Of a stretch of DNA of 64,000 nt, positions 1 through 8,621 are shown in pieces (within the stretch, counting starts at the first letter, position 1; every line of letters starts with the position of its first letter). This DNA comes from Gammaproteobacteria bacterium UBA7310 (lineage in GTDB: Bacteria; Pseudomonadota; Gammaproteobacteria; Pseudomonadales; Ketobacteraceae). The notes beneath the pieces are model-generated. The model was not told the DNA's origin and did not search any database. It saw only the letters and a list, made by a program, of their open reading frames with translations. The translations under genes were made by a program, and so were the position numbers. The stretch covers positions 104,367-168,366 of the forward strand of contig DKQK01000012.1 of the NCBI GenBank assembly GCA_002471665.1. The letters are read 5' to 3'.

Positions 1-1
1 G

Positions 2-1951
2 TTTATCTCTATGGCCGATGTCACCTATGGTTACTATGTGATGACGTTGCTCTCTATCGTGGGTTTGATGCTGTCGATCTCGGGGTTGGGGGCACGTTAT
101 GTCTGGTTGAATGCGGATTTGACCCGTTATGTTTTACCGCTGTCGGCCTGTTTTACCCTGTTCTGGTTGCTGTGCTTCTCACTGCGTTTTTTGCGCAGCG
201 AGAGCCTGGGCACGGTATTGCAACTGGTGATGCGGATTATGTGTGTGGTCAATTTGTTGGTGGCGGTCTATGTGCTTTATGTGCCGGATAATGGCGCTTT
301 TCTGGCCGGGTGTGTGGGTGCCCTGTCGATGCTGCTGGTGTTGATTGCGGGCATCAGTGCCTTGATTTCGGGAATCGAGATTGCGCGCTATTTTGTTTTT
401 GCCACCGCTGCCCTGGTGTTCGGCAGCAGTTTGTATTTGGCAAATATATTTGGTTATATCGAGCCGTCCCAGTTGACTAACCATGCGTTTCAGGCAGGCT
501 CAATGCTGGAAGCATTGCTGTTTTCCTTTGCCCTGGCCCACCGCATCAAAGAAGAACGCCGACATAAGTTGATTGCCATGGAAAAGATGAAGGCGGCGCA
601 GCATGCCATCGTTCAGGTGCAGGATCAGGCTTTGCAACAGGCGCTGCACGATCCCATCACCCACTATCCCAATGATTCGTTGTTGCTGAACCGGCTGGGT
701 GAGTTGATTGATCATCGTTCCGGGTACGATTCATTTGCCCTGGCCATGCTGTACTTTCCTCAGTTCAAGGAGATTTCATCGTCCATGGGGCGGCGCCTGG
801 CGGAAGATTTGTTTGCCCGGGTCAGCGCGCGTCTTAATCAGGAATTGTCGACGGACATTCAAACCATCACGGTGGAAAAATCCGCGCGTTTCTACATCGC
901 GGTAACCGAATTCGGCAGCTTGGCACTGCTGGCCAAAATGGGCGAGGGTTATCGATCCATTCATGAGTTTATTGACCGGGTGATGCAGTTGCACGAAACG
1001 GCCATTGATGTTGGTGGCACGTCTGCGCGCCTGAAAGCCAAGTGTGGTATTGCGATTTATCCCAAGCACGGTGACCGGGCTGATCTGCTGGTCCAGCATG
1101 CCAGTGCCGCACGGGATTATTGTTTCCGCGGTTCGGACAATATCACCATCTACAGCTCTGATATCGATGCCTTTGGCCGGCGCCGCCTGGCGATCGCCGG
1201 TGAGCTGGTGGAAGCGATCCGTGTGCGGGAGTTGGATTTGTACCTGCAACCGCAGTTTGATTGCCGCACCAATCGCTTGTGTGGTGCCGAAGTGTTGTTG
1301 CGTTGGAACAGCGAGAGCTTTGGTGTGGTTTCTCCGGTTGAGTTCATCGAGGTCGCGGAGGAAGCGGGACTGATGCCGGAGCTGAGCCGTTATGTTATCG
1401 AAGAGGCTTTCAATTTGCTGCACGGCTTCAATGAGAGCGGGCAAATACTCACCTTGAGCATCAATTTGTCTATCCAGAATCTGATGGAAGCAAAGTTGAT
1501 TTCATTTGTGACGTCTATGGCGGAGTTGCACATGGTCAACTTGTCGGATGTGGTTTTTGAAGTGACGGAAACCTCATCCAGCGATAATTTTGAAACGGTG
1601 ATCGAAAACCTCAATCAATTGGCCTCCACTGGATGCAGTATCGCACTGGATGATTACGGTACCGGCTATTCTTCATTGGCGTATTTGAGCCGCCTGCCCA
1701 TTCATGAGTTGAAGATCGACCGCAGTTTTATCAGCCAGATGGGTCGCAACGACAGCGATTACCGCATAGTGGAAAACACCGTGAAACTGGCCCGTGCACT
1801 GCAGATCCAGACGGTCGCCGAGGGGGTTGAGGATCAGGAGGCCCTAACGGCGGTTACCCGCATGGGCTGTGACCGGGTGCAGGGTTTTTATCTGGCCAAA
1901 CCCATGCCGGTTTCTCAATTCAGGGATTGGGTATTGCGGCGTGCCAGCTGA
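2..1951 (+). CDS. Membrane-bound EAL-domain c-di-GMP phosphodiesterase with degenerate GGDEF (5' partial)
   Basis: The frame is open to the left edge, so the true start is probably outside the window; the first ATG inside is at 11. About 180 N-terminal residues form a run of hydrophobic helices like a 7TMR-DISM sensor module, followed by a short coiled stretch. A GGDEF-fold region follows (about residues 215-380 from the ATG at 11), but the signature loop reads SARFYIAV, so cyclase activity is unlikely. The C-terminal EAL domain is well kept: the signature is EVL (E427), followed by DDYGTGYSS (D547-D548), AEGVE and QGF. I infer a c-di-GMP hydrolase tuned by a periplasmic or membrane signal; the EVL variant leaves some doubt about activity. 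Confidence 0.85.
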   Translation, partial: FISMADVTYGYYVMTLLSIVGLMLSISGLGARYVWLNADLTRYVLPLSACFTLFWLLCFSLRFLRSESLGTVLQLVMRIMCVVNLLVAVYVLYVPDNGAFLAGCVGALSMLLVLIAGISALISGIEIARYFVFATAALVFGSSLYLANIFGYIEPSQLTNHAFQAGSMLEALLFSFALAHRIKEERRHKLIAMEKMKAAQHAIVQVQDQALQQALHDPITHYPNDSLLLNRLGELIDHRSGYDSFALAMLYFPQFKEISSSMGRRLAEDLFARVSARLNQELSTDIQTITVEKSARFYIAVTEFGSLALLAKMGEGYRSIHEFIDRVMQLHETAIDVGGTSARLKAKCGIAIYPKHGDRADLLVQHASAARDYCFRGSDNITIYSSDIDAFGRRRLAIAGELVEAIRVRELDLYLQPQFDCRTNRLCGAEVLLRWNSESFGVVSPVEFIEVAEEAGLMPELSRYVIEEAFNLLHGFNESGQILTLSINLSIQNLMEAKLISFVTSMAELHMVNLSDVVFEVTETSSSDNFETVIENLNQLASTGCSIALDDYGTGYSSLAYLSRLPIHELKIDRSFISQMGRNDSDYRIVENTVKLARALQIQTVAEGVEDQEALTAVTRMGCDRVQGFYLAKPMPVSQFRDWVLRRAS

Positions 1952-2207
1952 TTGCTCATGTAATGATAAAAGGCCGCGCTGTCCTGCTCCCACAGTGTAA
2001 TCCACTGCAGCACTTCGATTTTTATCCCCTTGACGAATGATTCGAATGCCTGCCCGCGCCGGACATGAAATCCCTTAATGTGTATCCACAGGATGAGTGG
2101 TGTGCCACATTTTCATGCATTCTCGCGCCAAATGTTTCATGGTTCGCTATCATTAGTGGAAGGCTTACTATAACTATCAGATTTATAAAGATTAAAAAGG
2201 CGTGTTG

Positions 2208-3614
2208 ATGAAAAAGCTATTGGCGTATGTGGTGGTGATTGTAATTGGGGTGCTGTTGAGTTTTCCATTGGTGTCGGGGTTCGCACTGGAGCGAGCCTAC
2301 GAAAAACGAATTGCCAATATGCCATTGCAGGCAGGTATTGCCGTGGCACCGCAATCCTATGATCGGGGTTGGTTTCGTTCCCATGCCGTGGTGCGTGTGA
2401 CCCTGTCATTGGATCAATTGCTGGGGGATCCGGCCCTGGGTCAGCAGCCCCTTGATCTGCTGGTTGAGTCCCGTTTTTACCACGGACCGCTGTTACTGAC
2501 GGATATCGGGCCACGCCTGGGCCTGGGCTACGGCAGCCTGAGCCTTTCCGGAAGCAGTGCGGAAGGGGTGGAGCAGACCCTATCCCGTTGGTTGGAAGCT
2601 GCGCCCTTAAACCTCCGTACCATTATCTATTTTGATCAGTCGGCGCAAACGGAACTGGATATTGCCGCCTATGAGATGGACCAGGGCCAGGATCATATTC
2701 GTTTTGGCGGTGCCAATCTGTCATTGCGTTCCAATAAGGCGTTGACCCGGTTTGATGCCAGTCTGCTGGTGCGAGCCAGCAATGTGCTCAGTGCCGGTTT
2801 TGCGCTGGACATGGCGGAGGCATCCGGTTCCATGAGTTATACGGGCAATTCCCCCTATACCATGGTGGGGGAGAGTGTGTTCAGTATCCCCAAGCTGGCG
2901 CTGACCTCGAAGTCCATGGTGCTGATATTGGAGAACCTGAACCTGAACAGTGGCAACCAGGTTAACCAGGGCAAAATGGATTACTTTCAAACCCTGGAAA
3001 TAGAAAGCATAGAATCCCCTTTGCCCATCACTGCAGCCAGTTGGCACCTGGAATTCACCGGTGTCTCCCCCACCGGCCTGGAGCGCTGGTCTGATGTGTC
3101 CATGCAGATTCAACAACAGTTTCAGTCCGGCACGTTGCCCACGGATGAAACGGGCGAGCCGCAATTGACCCCGCAACTGGAGGCCGAGCTTGAACAGGTG
3201 ATGCAAGCGTTGTTTCAACCGGGGCTGGGGTTTGCACAGCGACTGGATGTGGCGGCCCTGGGGGCACAACATCACGCGGACATGAGGCTGGGTTACAACG
3301 GTTTGCCGGGTGGTGTGAGTTTTGCGGATCTGGACGATCCGCTGCAGTTCCTACCGGCGTTCAATGGTGCTGTGAATCTGGAGTTGGATGAGGCGTCGGT
3401 TGTCGGCAGTCAATTTGCGGACACGGTGCTGCCATTCATGCAACAGGGCCTGCTGCTGCCGGAGCAGGGTAAGCTGGTGCTGCGGGCGTCCCTTGAGGAT
3501 GGCGTGATGTTGTTGAACGGCAGCCCGTTTCCCATTGAGGCGCTTCTGCAATCGGCCATGACGGAACCCGCACCCAGCGGCGACCCGTCGGCTGATCCGG
3601 CTGCTGCTCCTTAG
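2208..3614 (+). CDS. DUF945 (YdgA-like) family protein
   Basis: This 468-residue protein has an N-terminal hydrophobic segment (MKKLLAYVVVIVIGVLL) that is a signal peptide or anchor. It is followed by the early YDRGWFRSHA block typical of DUF945/YdgA proteins, which are periplasm-facing and of poorly known function. ATG 2208 is preferred over GTG 2202 because AAGG at 2197-2200 lies 7 nt upstream of the ATG but only 1 nt upstream of the GTG. The C-terminus is rich in Ala, Pro and Asp. The gene stands alone between the EAL gene and the convergent MATE gene. The 256 bp upstream hold no other gene that I can support. Confidence 0.75.
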   Translation: MKKLLAYVVVIVIGVLLSFPLVSGFALERAYEKRIANMPLQAGIAVAPQSYDRGWFRSHAVVRVTLSLDQLLGDPALGQQPLDLLVESRFYHGPLLLTDIGPRLGLGYGSLSLSGSSAEGVEQTLSRWLEAAPLNLRTIIYFDQSAQTELDIAAYEMDQGQDHIRFGGANLSLRSNKALTRFDASLLVRASNVLSAGFALDMAEASGSMSYTGNSPYTMVGESVFSIPKLALTSKSMVLILENLNLNSGNQVNQGKMDYFQTLEIESIESPLPITAASWHLEFTGVSPTGLERWSDVSMQIQQQFQSGTLPTDETGEPQLTPQLEAELEQVMQALFQPGLGFAQRLDVAALGAQHHADMRLGYNGLPGGVSFADLDDPLQFLPAFNGAVNLELDEASVVGSQFADTVLPFMQQGLLLPEQGKLVLRASLEDGVMLLNGSPFPIEALLQSAMTEPAPSGDPSADPAAAP

Positions 3615-3657
3615 GTGTAATGGCTGCTGTGACAGCAGCCCTGGTGAGAGCCTCTGC

Positions 3658-4998
3658 TCAGGCTGCCAGTGGCCGCAGCAGATGGCGGAAGTAAGCCCCC
3701 AGAAACAGGGCCCGCAGGCAGACAAAACCGATAAAAGCGCTCCACAAACCGGCATTGCCCCAAGCCGGGGTCAGGCTTGCGATCAACAACAAAAAAGCGC
3801 TGGTGGCCAGTATTGAGGCGTTGCGTAACGGCGCGGTGGTAGTGGTGCCGATAAACAGCCCATCCAGTTGGAAGGCGGCGAAGGATATCGCCACATAAAA
3901 GGCACAGTAAGGCAGATAGTTCAGTGCGGTCGAGTTGACCGCAGGCAAATCGGTGAGAACCGTGAGCAAGGCGGGCCCGAACAACATGATCGCGGTGGCC
4001 AGAATAATGCCGGTGCCCGCCGCCAGCCAGGTGGTTCTGGCCACCACCGATAGAAAGAGAGGGCGGTTACGCCGGCCCAGTGCCTTGCCCGCCAGGGATT
4101 CGCAGGTAAAGGCAAAACCGTCCAGAAAGAACGCGCTGAACGAAATGAATTGCAGCAGAATATGATTGGCGGCCAGGGTGGTATCACCAAAGCGCGCACC
4201 CTGGTCGGTAAACACAGCAAAACCCAGTAGCAGGAACAGGGTACGGATCATCAGGTTGGCATTGGCCTGCAACACCGGCTTGACTTTGTCGCCTTTCAAC
4301 AGCTCACCCCAGGGCAAATGTGAGAGCTGTAAATCGAGAGCAGGCTGGCCCAGTCCGAGGTGTTGCCGCACCAATACCAGGCCCAGAAACAAGGTGCTCC
4401 ATTCCGCAATGGCGGTTCCCAAAGCAATGCCTTTAGCACCCATATCAAGGTAGCCCGCAAACACAATATCCAGCCCAATATTCAATCCGTTAAGGAATAA
4501 CTGCAGCAGCAACAGTCGGCGGCTTAATCCCTGGCCAATGAAATAGCCCATCAATACATAGGTACCCAGAGTGGCAGGTGCACCCCAGATGCGGATGGCA
4601 AAATACTGTTGGCAGAGGGCTTCCACCGTCTCGCTGGCACCAAATAATGAGAACGCCAATTTTGCCAGCGGCCACTGCAACAGTGTCAGGCAGACACCAA
4701 TCAACAGGCCCATGCACAGTGCCCGCAGCGTGGTTTCAAGAATGCTGGTGCGGTCGTTGCGACCGGATGCCTGCGCCACAAAGCCGGTGGTGCTCATGCG
4801 CAGAAAGCCGAATCCCCAGTAAATAAAATTAAACAGCAGGGCGCCCAGAGCAATGGCGCCCAGGTGGGCCGCACCGGCCACGTTGCCGATCACAGCGGTG
4901 TCGGCGAGGCCCAGTAACGGGGTGGCGCTGTTGGCCAGTATAATCGGCCAGGTCAGCATAAGAATGCGTTTATAACCGGGTGCTGCCGGTGGTGTCAT
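3658..4998 (-). CDS. MATE family multidrug/Na+ antiporter (DinF-like)
   Basis: This 446-residue protein has about twelve hydrophobic helices and opens with the MATE-type segment LTWPIILANSATPLLGLADTAVIG, abbreviated here as LTWPIILAN...ADTAVIG. It most resembles the DinF branch, which exports cationic drugs or other small molecules using Na+ or H+ gradients. The start at 4998 is chosen because its ATG overlaps the stop of the upstream metallophosphoesterase as ATGA (4995-4998), indicating translational coupling. A longer in-frame start at 5103 would add 35 residues unlike the family. The substrate cannot be told from sequence. Confidence 0.85.
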   Translation of the reverse strand: MTPPAAPGYKRILMLTWPIILANSATPLLGLADTAVIGNVAGAAHLGAIALGALLFNFIYWGFGFLRMSTTGFVAQASGRNDRTSILETTLRALCMGLLIGVCLTLLQWPLAKLAFSLFGASETVEALCQQYFAIRIWGAPATLGTYVLMGYFIGQGLSRRLLLLQLFLNGLNIGLDIVFAGYLDMGAKGIALGTAIAEWSTLFLGLVLVRQHLGLGQPALDLQLSHLPWGELLKGDKVKPVLQANANLMIRTLFLLLGFAVFTDQGARFGDTTLAANHILLQFISFSAFFLDGFAFTCESLAGKALGRRNRPLFLSVVARTTWLAAGTGIILATAIMLFGPALLTVLTDLPAVNSTALNYLPYCAFYVAISFAAFQLDGLFIGTTTTAPLRNASILATSAFLLLIASLTPAWGNAGLWSAFIGFVCLRALFLGAYFRHLLRPLAA

Positions 4999-6164
4999 TG
5001 CTGGAGTTCCGCCCGCACAAACCGGATCAGCGTAATTTCCGCCGGTGCGCCAAAGCGCTTGGGTGGGCCCCAGTAGCCGGTGCCGCGGCTGACATAAATC
5101 CACATGGTTTCAAACCAGTGCAGTCCACTGGTGAAAGGTTGTTGCAGCGGAACAAAATGATTCCAGGGCCAGAATTGCCCACCATGAGTGTGACCGGAAA
5201 GCTGAACATGGGCACCGCTTTCTCTGGCCTGAAATATACTGCGCGGTTGGTGGGCCAACAGAATTTTCAGGCCGGCGGTGGCGGGTGCGTGACGTAGGGC
5301 ACGCTCTGGGTCGCTGCGGTGCTGCGCGATAAACTGGTGGGCAGAATAGTCCGCCACACCGGCAATGACCACCTGTTTGCCCTGGTGGGAAATCACCGCA
5401 TGTTCATTCATCAGGATGCGAATGTTCAGGGTTTTCAACAGGGCAACCCATTCCTCCGCATGCCAATAGTACTCATGATTACCGGTCACAAAAAAGGTGC
5501 CGGCAGCGGATTTCAGTTGGGCCAGCGCCTGTGTTTCCTGCCCCAGATGGTGAACTCTGCCATCCACCAGGTCACCGGTAATCACCACAGCATCCACTGC
5601 CAGTTCGTTTACCCGTGCCACCACCTTCTGCAAAAAGCGGCGCTTGATGGTGGGGCCGATGTGTATATCAGACAGCTGCGCCAGACGGAAACTTTCCAGC
5701 TCTGCGGGCAGGTCCTGAATAGGGATCTCTACTTTGACCACCGCCGGGCCTGATACAATGCTGAGGAATCCCACGCCGGTGATGGCCAGGCTGGCCAACA
5801 CCACAGCCGAGGCGCTGACGCTGAGCCAATTGGGAGAGAGAAAATCCAGATGGGCAATCTGTTCGGCCAGGTGCAGTGTCAGCAACAACAGATCCCGTAC
5901 CAGGGTGAACACAAACTGGCTGGACAACAGCCCCATGAAGATGAGTCCGCACCATATAATCAGTGTATTGATTAGACTGTGCTGTTTACGGCTTTGGATC
6001 ATGGCCGCAGGAATTAAAAGCGTTGAGGCCACTAACACAATACCCAAACTGACCTTGATGCCGGTTGCAACCGGTAAGTCCGGCAATAAACGCATGGCTA
6101 CGTAAAAATGCATTATGGCCGACAGGGCATACAGCGCCAGGATCAACTTGCTGGTGCGACGCAC
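4995..6164 (-). CDS. Membrane-anchored metallophosphoesterase (YaeI-like)
   Basis: About 150 N-terminal residues form four or five membrane helices. The rest is a calcineurin-like phosphoesterase domain with all the usual metal-binding blocks: LSDIHIG (DxH), VITGDLVDG (GD), TGNHEYY (GNH) and SGHTHGGQFWP (GHTH). This arrangement matches bacterial YaeI-type membrane phosphodiesterases, some of which act on lipid-linked substrates. The gene is the first of a two-gene unit with the MATE exporter, overlapping by four bases. It is divergent from the MarR gene at 6240, 75 bp away, which may regulate it. The substrate is unknown. Confidence 0.85.
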   Translation of the reverse strand: MRRTSKLILALYALSAIMHFYVAMRLLPDLPVATGIKVSLGIVLVASTLLIPAAMIQSRKQHSLINTLIIWCGLIFMGLLSSQFVFTLVRDLLLLTLHLAEQIAHLDFLSPNWLSVSASAVVLASLAITGVGFLSIVSGPAVVKVEIPIQDLPAELESFRLAQLSDIHIGPTIKRRFLQKVVARVNELAVDAVVITGDLVDGRVHHLGQETQALAQLKSAAGTFFVTGNHEYYWHAEEWVALLKTLNIRILMNEHAVISHQGKQVVIAGVADYSAHQFIAQHRSDPERALRHAPATAGLKILLAHQPRSIFQARESGAHVQLSGHTHGGQFWPWNHFVPLQQPFTSGLHWFETMWIYVSRGTGYWGPPKRFGAPAEITLIRFVRAELQQ

Positions 6165-6239
6165 GAGTATAGAACTCCCATTGCGGAGGGGTGGAAACGG
6201 TTAGTGTATACTGGGGCAAATTCACTGGACAAACAGTTT

Positions 6240-6707
6240 ATGAACAAACTCAAACCGATGGAAAAGGTTGACGTGGGCTATCCCGTTAATCTGATGCAGC
6301 TGTTGTTGAACTATTACGACTGGTTTGATGCCAGTCTGCAGAATATTCTGGCGGCCAGCGGTGAAACCGCTTTCAGCAAAGCCCAGTCTGCCGTGTTTGT
6401 GAATTTGGCAGAAGGGCGTAACACAGCGGTGGATATTGCGCGGCATTTGGGGGTAAGTAAGCAGGCGGTGAACAAGACGGTTAATGAATTGGTTGAACGG
6501 GGTTTGCTGACGCTGGTGGTGGATGCAGAGGATAAACGCAGTAAGCGCATTCTGCCGACCCGCGCCGGCCTTGAAAAAGGAAGGCAGGCCGCGAAAGCCC
6601 TGCATGAACTGGAATCAGAGCTGGCTCGCCGTATTGGCAAGGAGCGGGCCACCGCCCTGCGGGAAATTCTGGAGTGTTCCCCGGGGGCGGTATTTCAACC
6701 TAGTTGA
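6240..6707 (+). CDS. MarR family transcriptional regulator
   Basis: This 155-residue protein has a winged helix-turn-helix core: ARHLGVSKQAVNKTVNELVERGLL is the recognition region, followed by a wing with DKRSKRILPT. This is the MarR pattern of dimeric repressors that often respond to phenolics, lipids or oxidants. The start at ATG 6240 is uncertain: no strong ribosome site precedes it, and ATG 6258 is also possible. It is divergent from the metallophosphoesterase/MATE pair and overlaps the tail of the convergent 6700-7230 gene by 8 bp. It is a natural candidate regulator of the MATE unit. Confidence 0.8.
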   Translation: MNKLKPMEKVDVGYPVNLMQLLLNYYDWFDASLQNILAASGETAFSKAQSAVFVNLAEGRNTAVDIARHLGVSKQAVNKTVNELVERGLLTLVVDAEDKRSKRILPTRAGLEKGRQAAKALHELESELARRIGKERATALREILECSPGAVFQPS

Positions 6708-7230
6708 AAGCCGGTTTGACGATGGCCAGAAAGATCACCATTGGCATAAACAGGGTAATCAATGGTGTGGTGATGCGGAAGAAGTGCCAGTGATGCTGAA
6801 TGTAGCGTTGATATTTTTCGGCATCACCTGAGGCGCGAATTCGGTATTTGTTGCCACCCATATGAGATAGCCAGTAGTCGGCGATTTCGATGGGAAAGAA
6901 AATCAACACCACGATGGACAACTTCAGCATCAACCAGTGAAACCCGATATCCCAGCCGCCCAACGCAAACAACAGGCCCCCACTGATCACAAGCACCGGA
7001 AAAGCGGTATGTTCAATGACCGCCCCCCGATCAAACTGCTCGAATGCCCAATCCCGTCGTTGCAGCAGTATGGGGTCGGCCGGATTCTTGCGCCACTTTA
7101 TATAGGCCGGTTTCAGATACGAGGTGTAGGCAACCGCGGTACTCCATGACCAGGCCATCACGGCAAAGACATGTACGAATTTAACAATTAAATAGTAGGG
7201 GCCCAGGTACTCTTTGATCAGTTCCAGCAT
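6700..7230 (-). CDS. Four-helix integral membrane protein (CopD/DUF2269-like)
   Basis: The 176 residues contain four clear membrane helices (about 10-35, 72-92, 95-115 and 148-172). Conserved-looking His residues occur in VKFVHVFAVMAW and near the middle, giving a layout like CopD/HemJ/DUF2269 proteins, some of which bind haem. I cannot assign a function. It ends tail-to-tail with the MarR gene with 8 bp overlap. A 28-bp perfect inverted repeat (7277-7304) lies 47 bp upstream and is probably an operator for this gene or the divergent reductase. Confidence 0.6.
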   Translation of the reverse strand: MLELIKEYLGPYYLIVKFVHVFAVMAWSWSTAVAYTSYLKPAYIKWRKNPADPILLQRRDWAFEQFDRGAVIEHTAFPVLVISGGLLFALGGWDIGFHWLMLKLSIVVLIFFPIEIADYWLSHMGGNKYRIRASGDAEKYQRYIQHHWHFFRITTPLITLFMPMVIFLAIVKPAFN

Positions 7231-7276
7231 GATCCAATTCCGTTGTTAATGTTTGCCCAGTGTATCCCGATACTCG

Positions 7277-7304
7277 GATATGGTCAATTATAGTTGACCA
7301 TATC
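7277..7304. promoter_or_regulatory. 28-bp inverted repeat, candidate operator
   Basis: The arms GATATGGTCAA (7277-7287) and TTGACCATATC (7294-7304) are perfect reverse complements around a 6-nt spacer. The element lies in the divergent promoter region between the four-helix membrane protein (starts 7230) and the reductase gene (starts 7456). The symmetry suits a dimeric regulator, and the nearby MarR protein is one candidate. There is no T-run, so a terminator is unlikely. Confidence 0.5.
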
Positions 7305-7455
7305 ATCTGTTAAATCCTTGGCCGAATACCGGCCATTCACCCTGCCGGGCCAATCATGGACAGGGGATCGTGGCGGTACAGCCATTGAGTTAATGGGCAA
7401 ATTGGCATAGGGTTCGCTCCATTAAAACGTCATCTTTGCGAATTATGGATTGAAC

Positions 7456-8523
7456 ATGGAACAGATCATCGATAAGACCAAACCGGTGCTGGTGACCGGA
7501 GCATCAGGCTACATTGCAAATTGGATTATCAAATATTTGTTGGAAGAAGGCTGCACGGTGCATGGAACCGTGCGCAATCCGGACAGTGAGAAGTCTGTGG
7601 GCCCCCTGCAGAAGATTGCCGCCGCAGCACCGCTGGGGACATTGAAGCTGTTTAAGGCGGACCTGCTGGACGAGGGCAGTTTTGATGAGGCCATGGCAGG
7701 CTGCGAAGTGGTGATGCACACCGCCTCGCCCTTTGTGGTGCGGGGATTTAAAGATCCGCAGGAGGCGCTGATCAAACCGGCGGTGGAGGGCACCCGCAAC
7801 GTGCTGGAGGCGGCCAATCGCACCGCCAGCGTAAAACGAGTGGTGCTGACCAGCAGCGTGGCGGCCGTGTTTGGGGATAACGCCGATCTGCGTAAGAATC
7901 CGCGGGGTGTTTTCAATGAGGAGGACTGGAATTTTTCCAGCAGCCTGCAGCATCAGCCCTATTCCTACTCCAAGTTTCTGGCGGAAAAGGAAGCCTGGAA
8001 GATCCATGATGCCCAGTCCCGCTGGCATCTGGTGACCATCAATCCCAGTATGGTGGGCGGGCCGGCATTGACCAAGTACAGCCATTCCACCAGCATCGAT
8101 ACCTTACGCAGCCTGGGCAATGGCCGCCTATGGCCCGGGGTACCCCAAATGCGTCTGGGCTGGGTCGATGTGCGGGATGTGGCCCGGGCTCATGTGGCAG
8201 CGGCTTTTCGTGCGGATGCGGAGGGTCGGCATATCATTTCCAATGGCGAGCCCACCATGCTGGAAGTGGCAACCATCCTGAAAAAGCATTTTGGTAAGCG
8301 GTATAAGTTTCCGTTTTTTGAATTGCCGAAGGTGATCGTCAAATGGTTCGGCAGGTTGATGGACGCCAGCGCCAAACCGCGTTTTATCGAACAAAATGTG
8401 GGGCATCCGCTCAAATTCGATAACAGCCGCAGCAAGCAACGCCTGGGTCTGCAGTACCACCCTCTGGAGCAAACCTTTGTTGATCACTTTCAGCAGCTCA
8501 TTGATGATGGCCTGATCCGCTGA
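7456..8523 (+). CDS. NAD(P)-dependent epimerase/dehydratase-type reductase (dihydroflavonol-4-reductase-like)
   Basis: This 355-residue extended short-chain dehydrogenase has the N-terminal Rossmann motif TGASGYIANWI (GxxGxxx) and SSVAAVFG after the cofactor domain. The catalytic YSYSKFLAEK supplies the YxxxK pair. The family includes dihydroflavonol reductases, cinnamoyl-CoA reductases and bacterial aldehyde/ketone reductases; the natural substrate is unknown here. ATG 7456 is used; TTG 7450 is possible but less likely. The gene stands alone and is followed by a hairpin at 8559-8599. Confidence 0.8.
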   Translation: MEQIIDKTKPVLVTGASGYIANWIIKYLLEEGCTVHGTVRNPDSEKSVGPLQKIAAAAPLGTLKLFKADLLDEGSFDEAMAGCEVVMHTASPFVVRGFKDPQEALIKPAVEGTRNVLEAANRTASVKRVVLTSSVAAVFGDNADLRKNPRGVFNEEDWNFSSSLQHQPYSYSKFLAEKEAWKIHDAQSRWHLVTINPSMVGGPALTKYSHSTSIDTLRSLGNGRLWPGVPQMRLGWVDVRDVARAHVAAAFRADAEGRHIISNGEPTMLEVATILKKHFGKRYKFPFFELPKVIVKWFGRLMDASAKPRFIEQNVGHPLKFDNSRSKQRLGLQYHPLEQTFVDHFQQLIDDGLIR

Positions 8524-8558
8524 TCGCCATCGGGCATAAAAACAACCTGTCGCAGTTA

Positions 8559-8599
8559 CAGAATCAGGTTACCGATTTAGCAGCGGTATCCTGATTCTG
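8559..8599. terminator. Hairpin between convergent genes
   Basis: CAGAATCAGG (8559-8568) and CCTGATTCTG (8590-8599) form a perfect 10-bp stem with a 21-nt loop. It lies between the convergent reductase and FadL genes, so it probably ends transcription from both sides. It lacks a clear T-tract, so it may instead work as a transcript-end stabiliser. Confidence 0.45.
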
Positions 8600-8621
8600 C
8601 GGCTGTCATGGCGCGGTCTGA

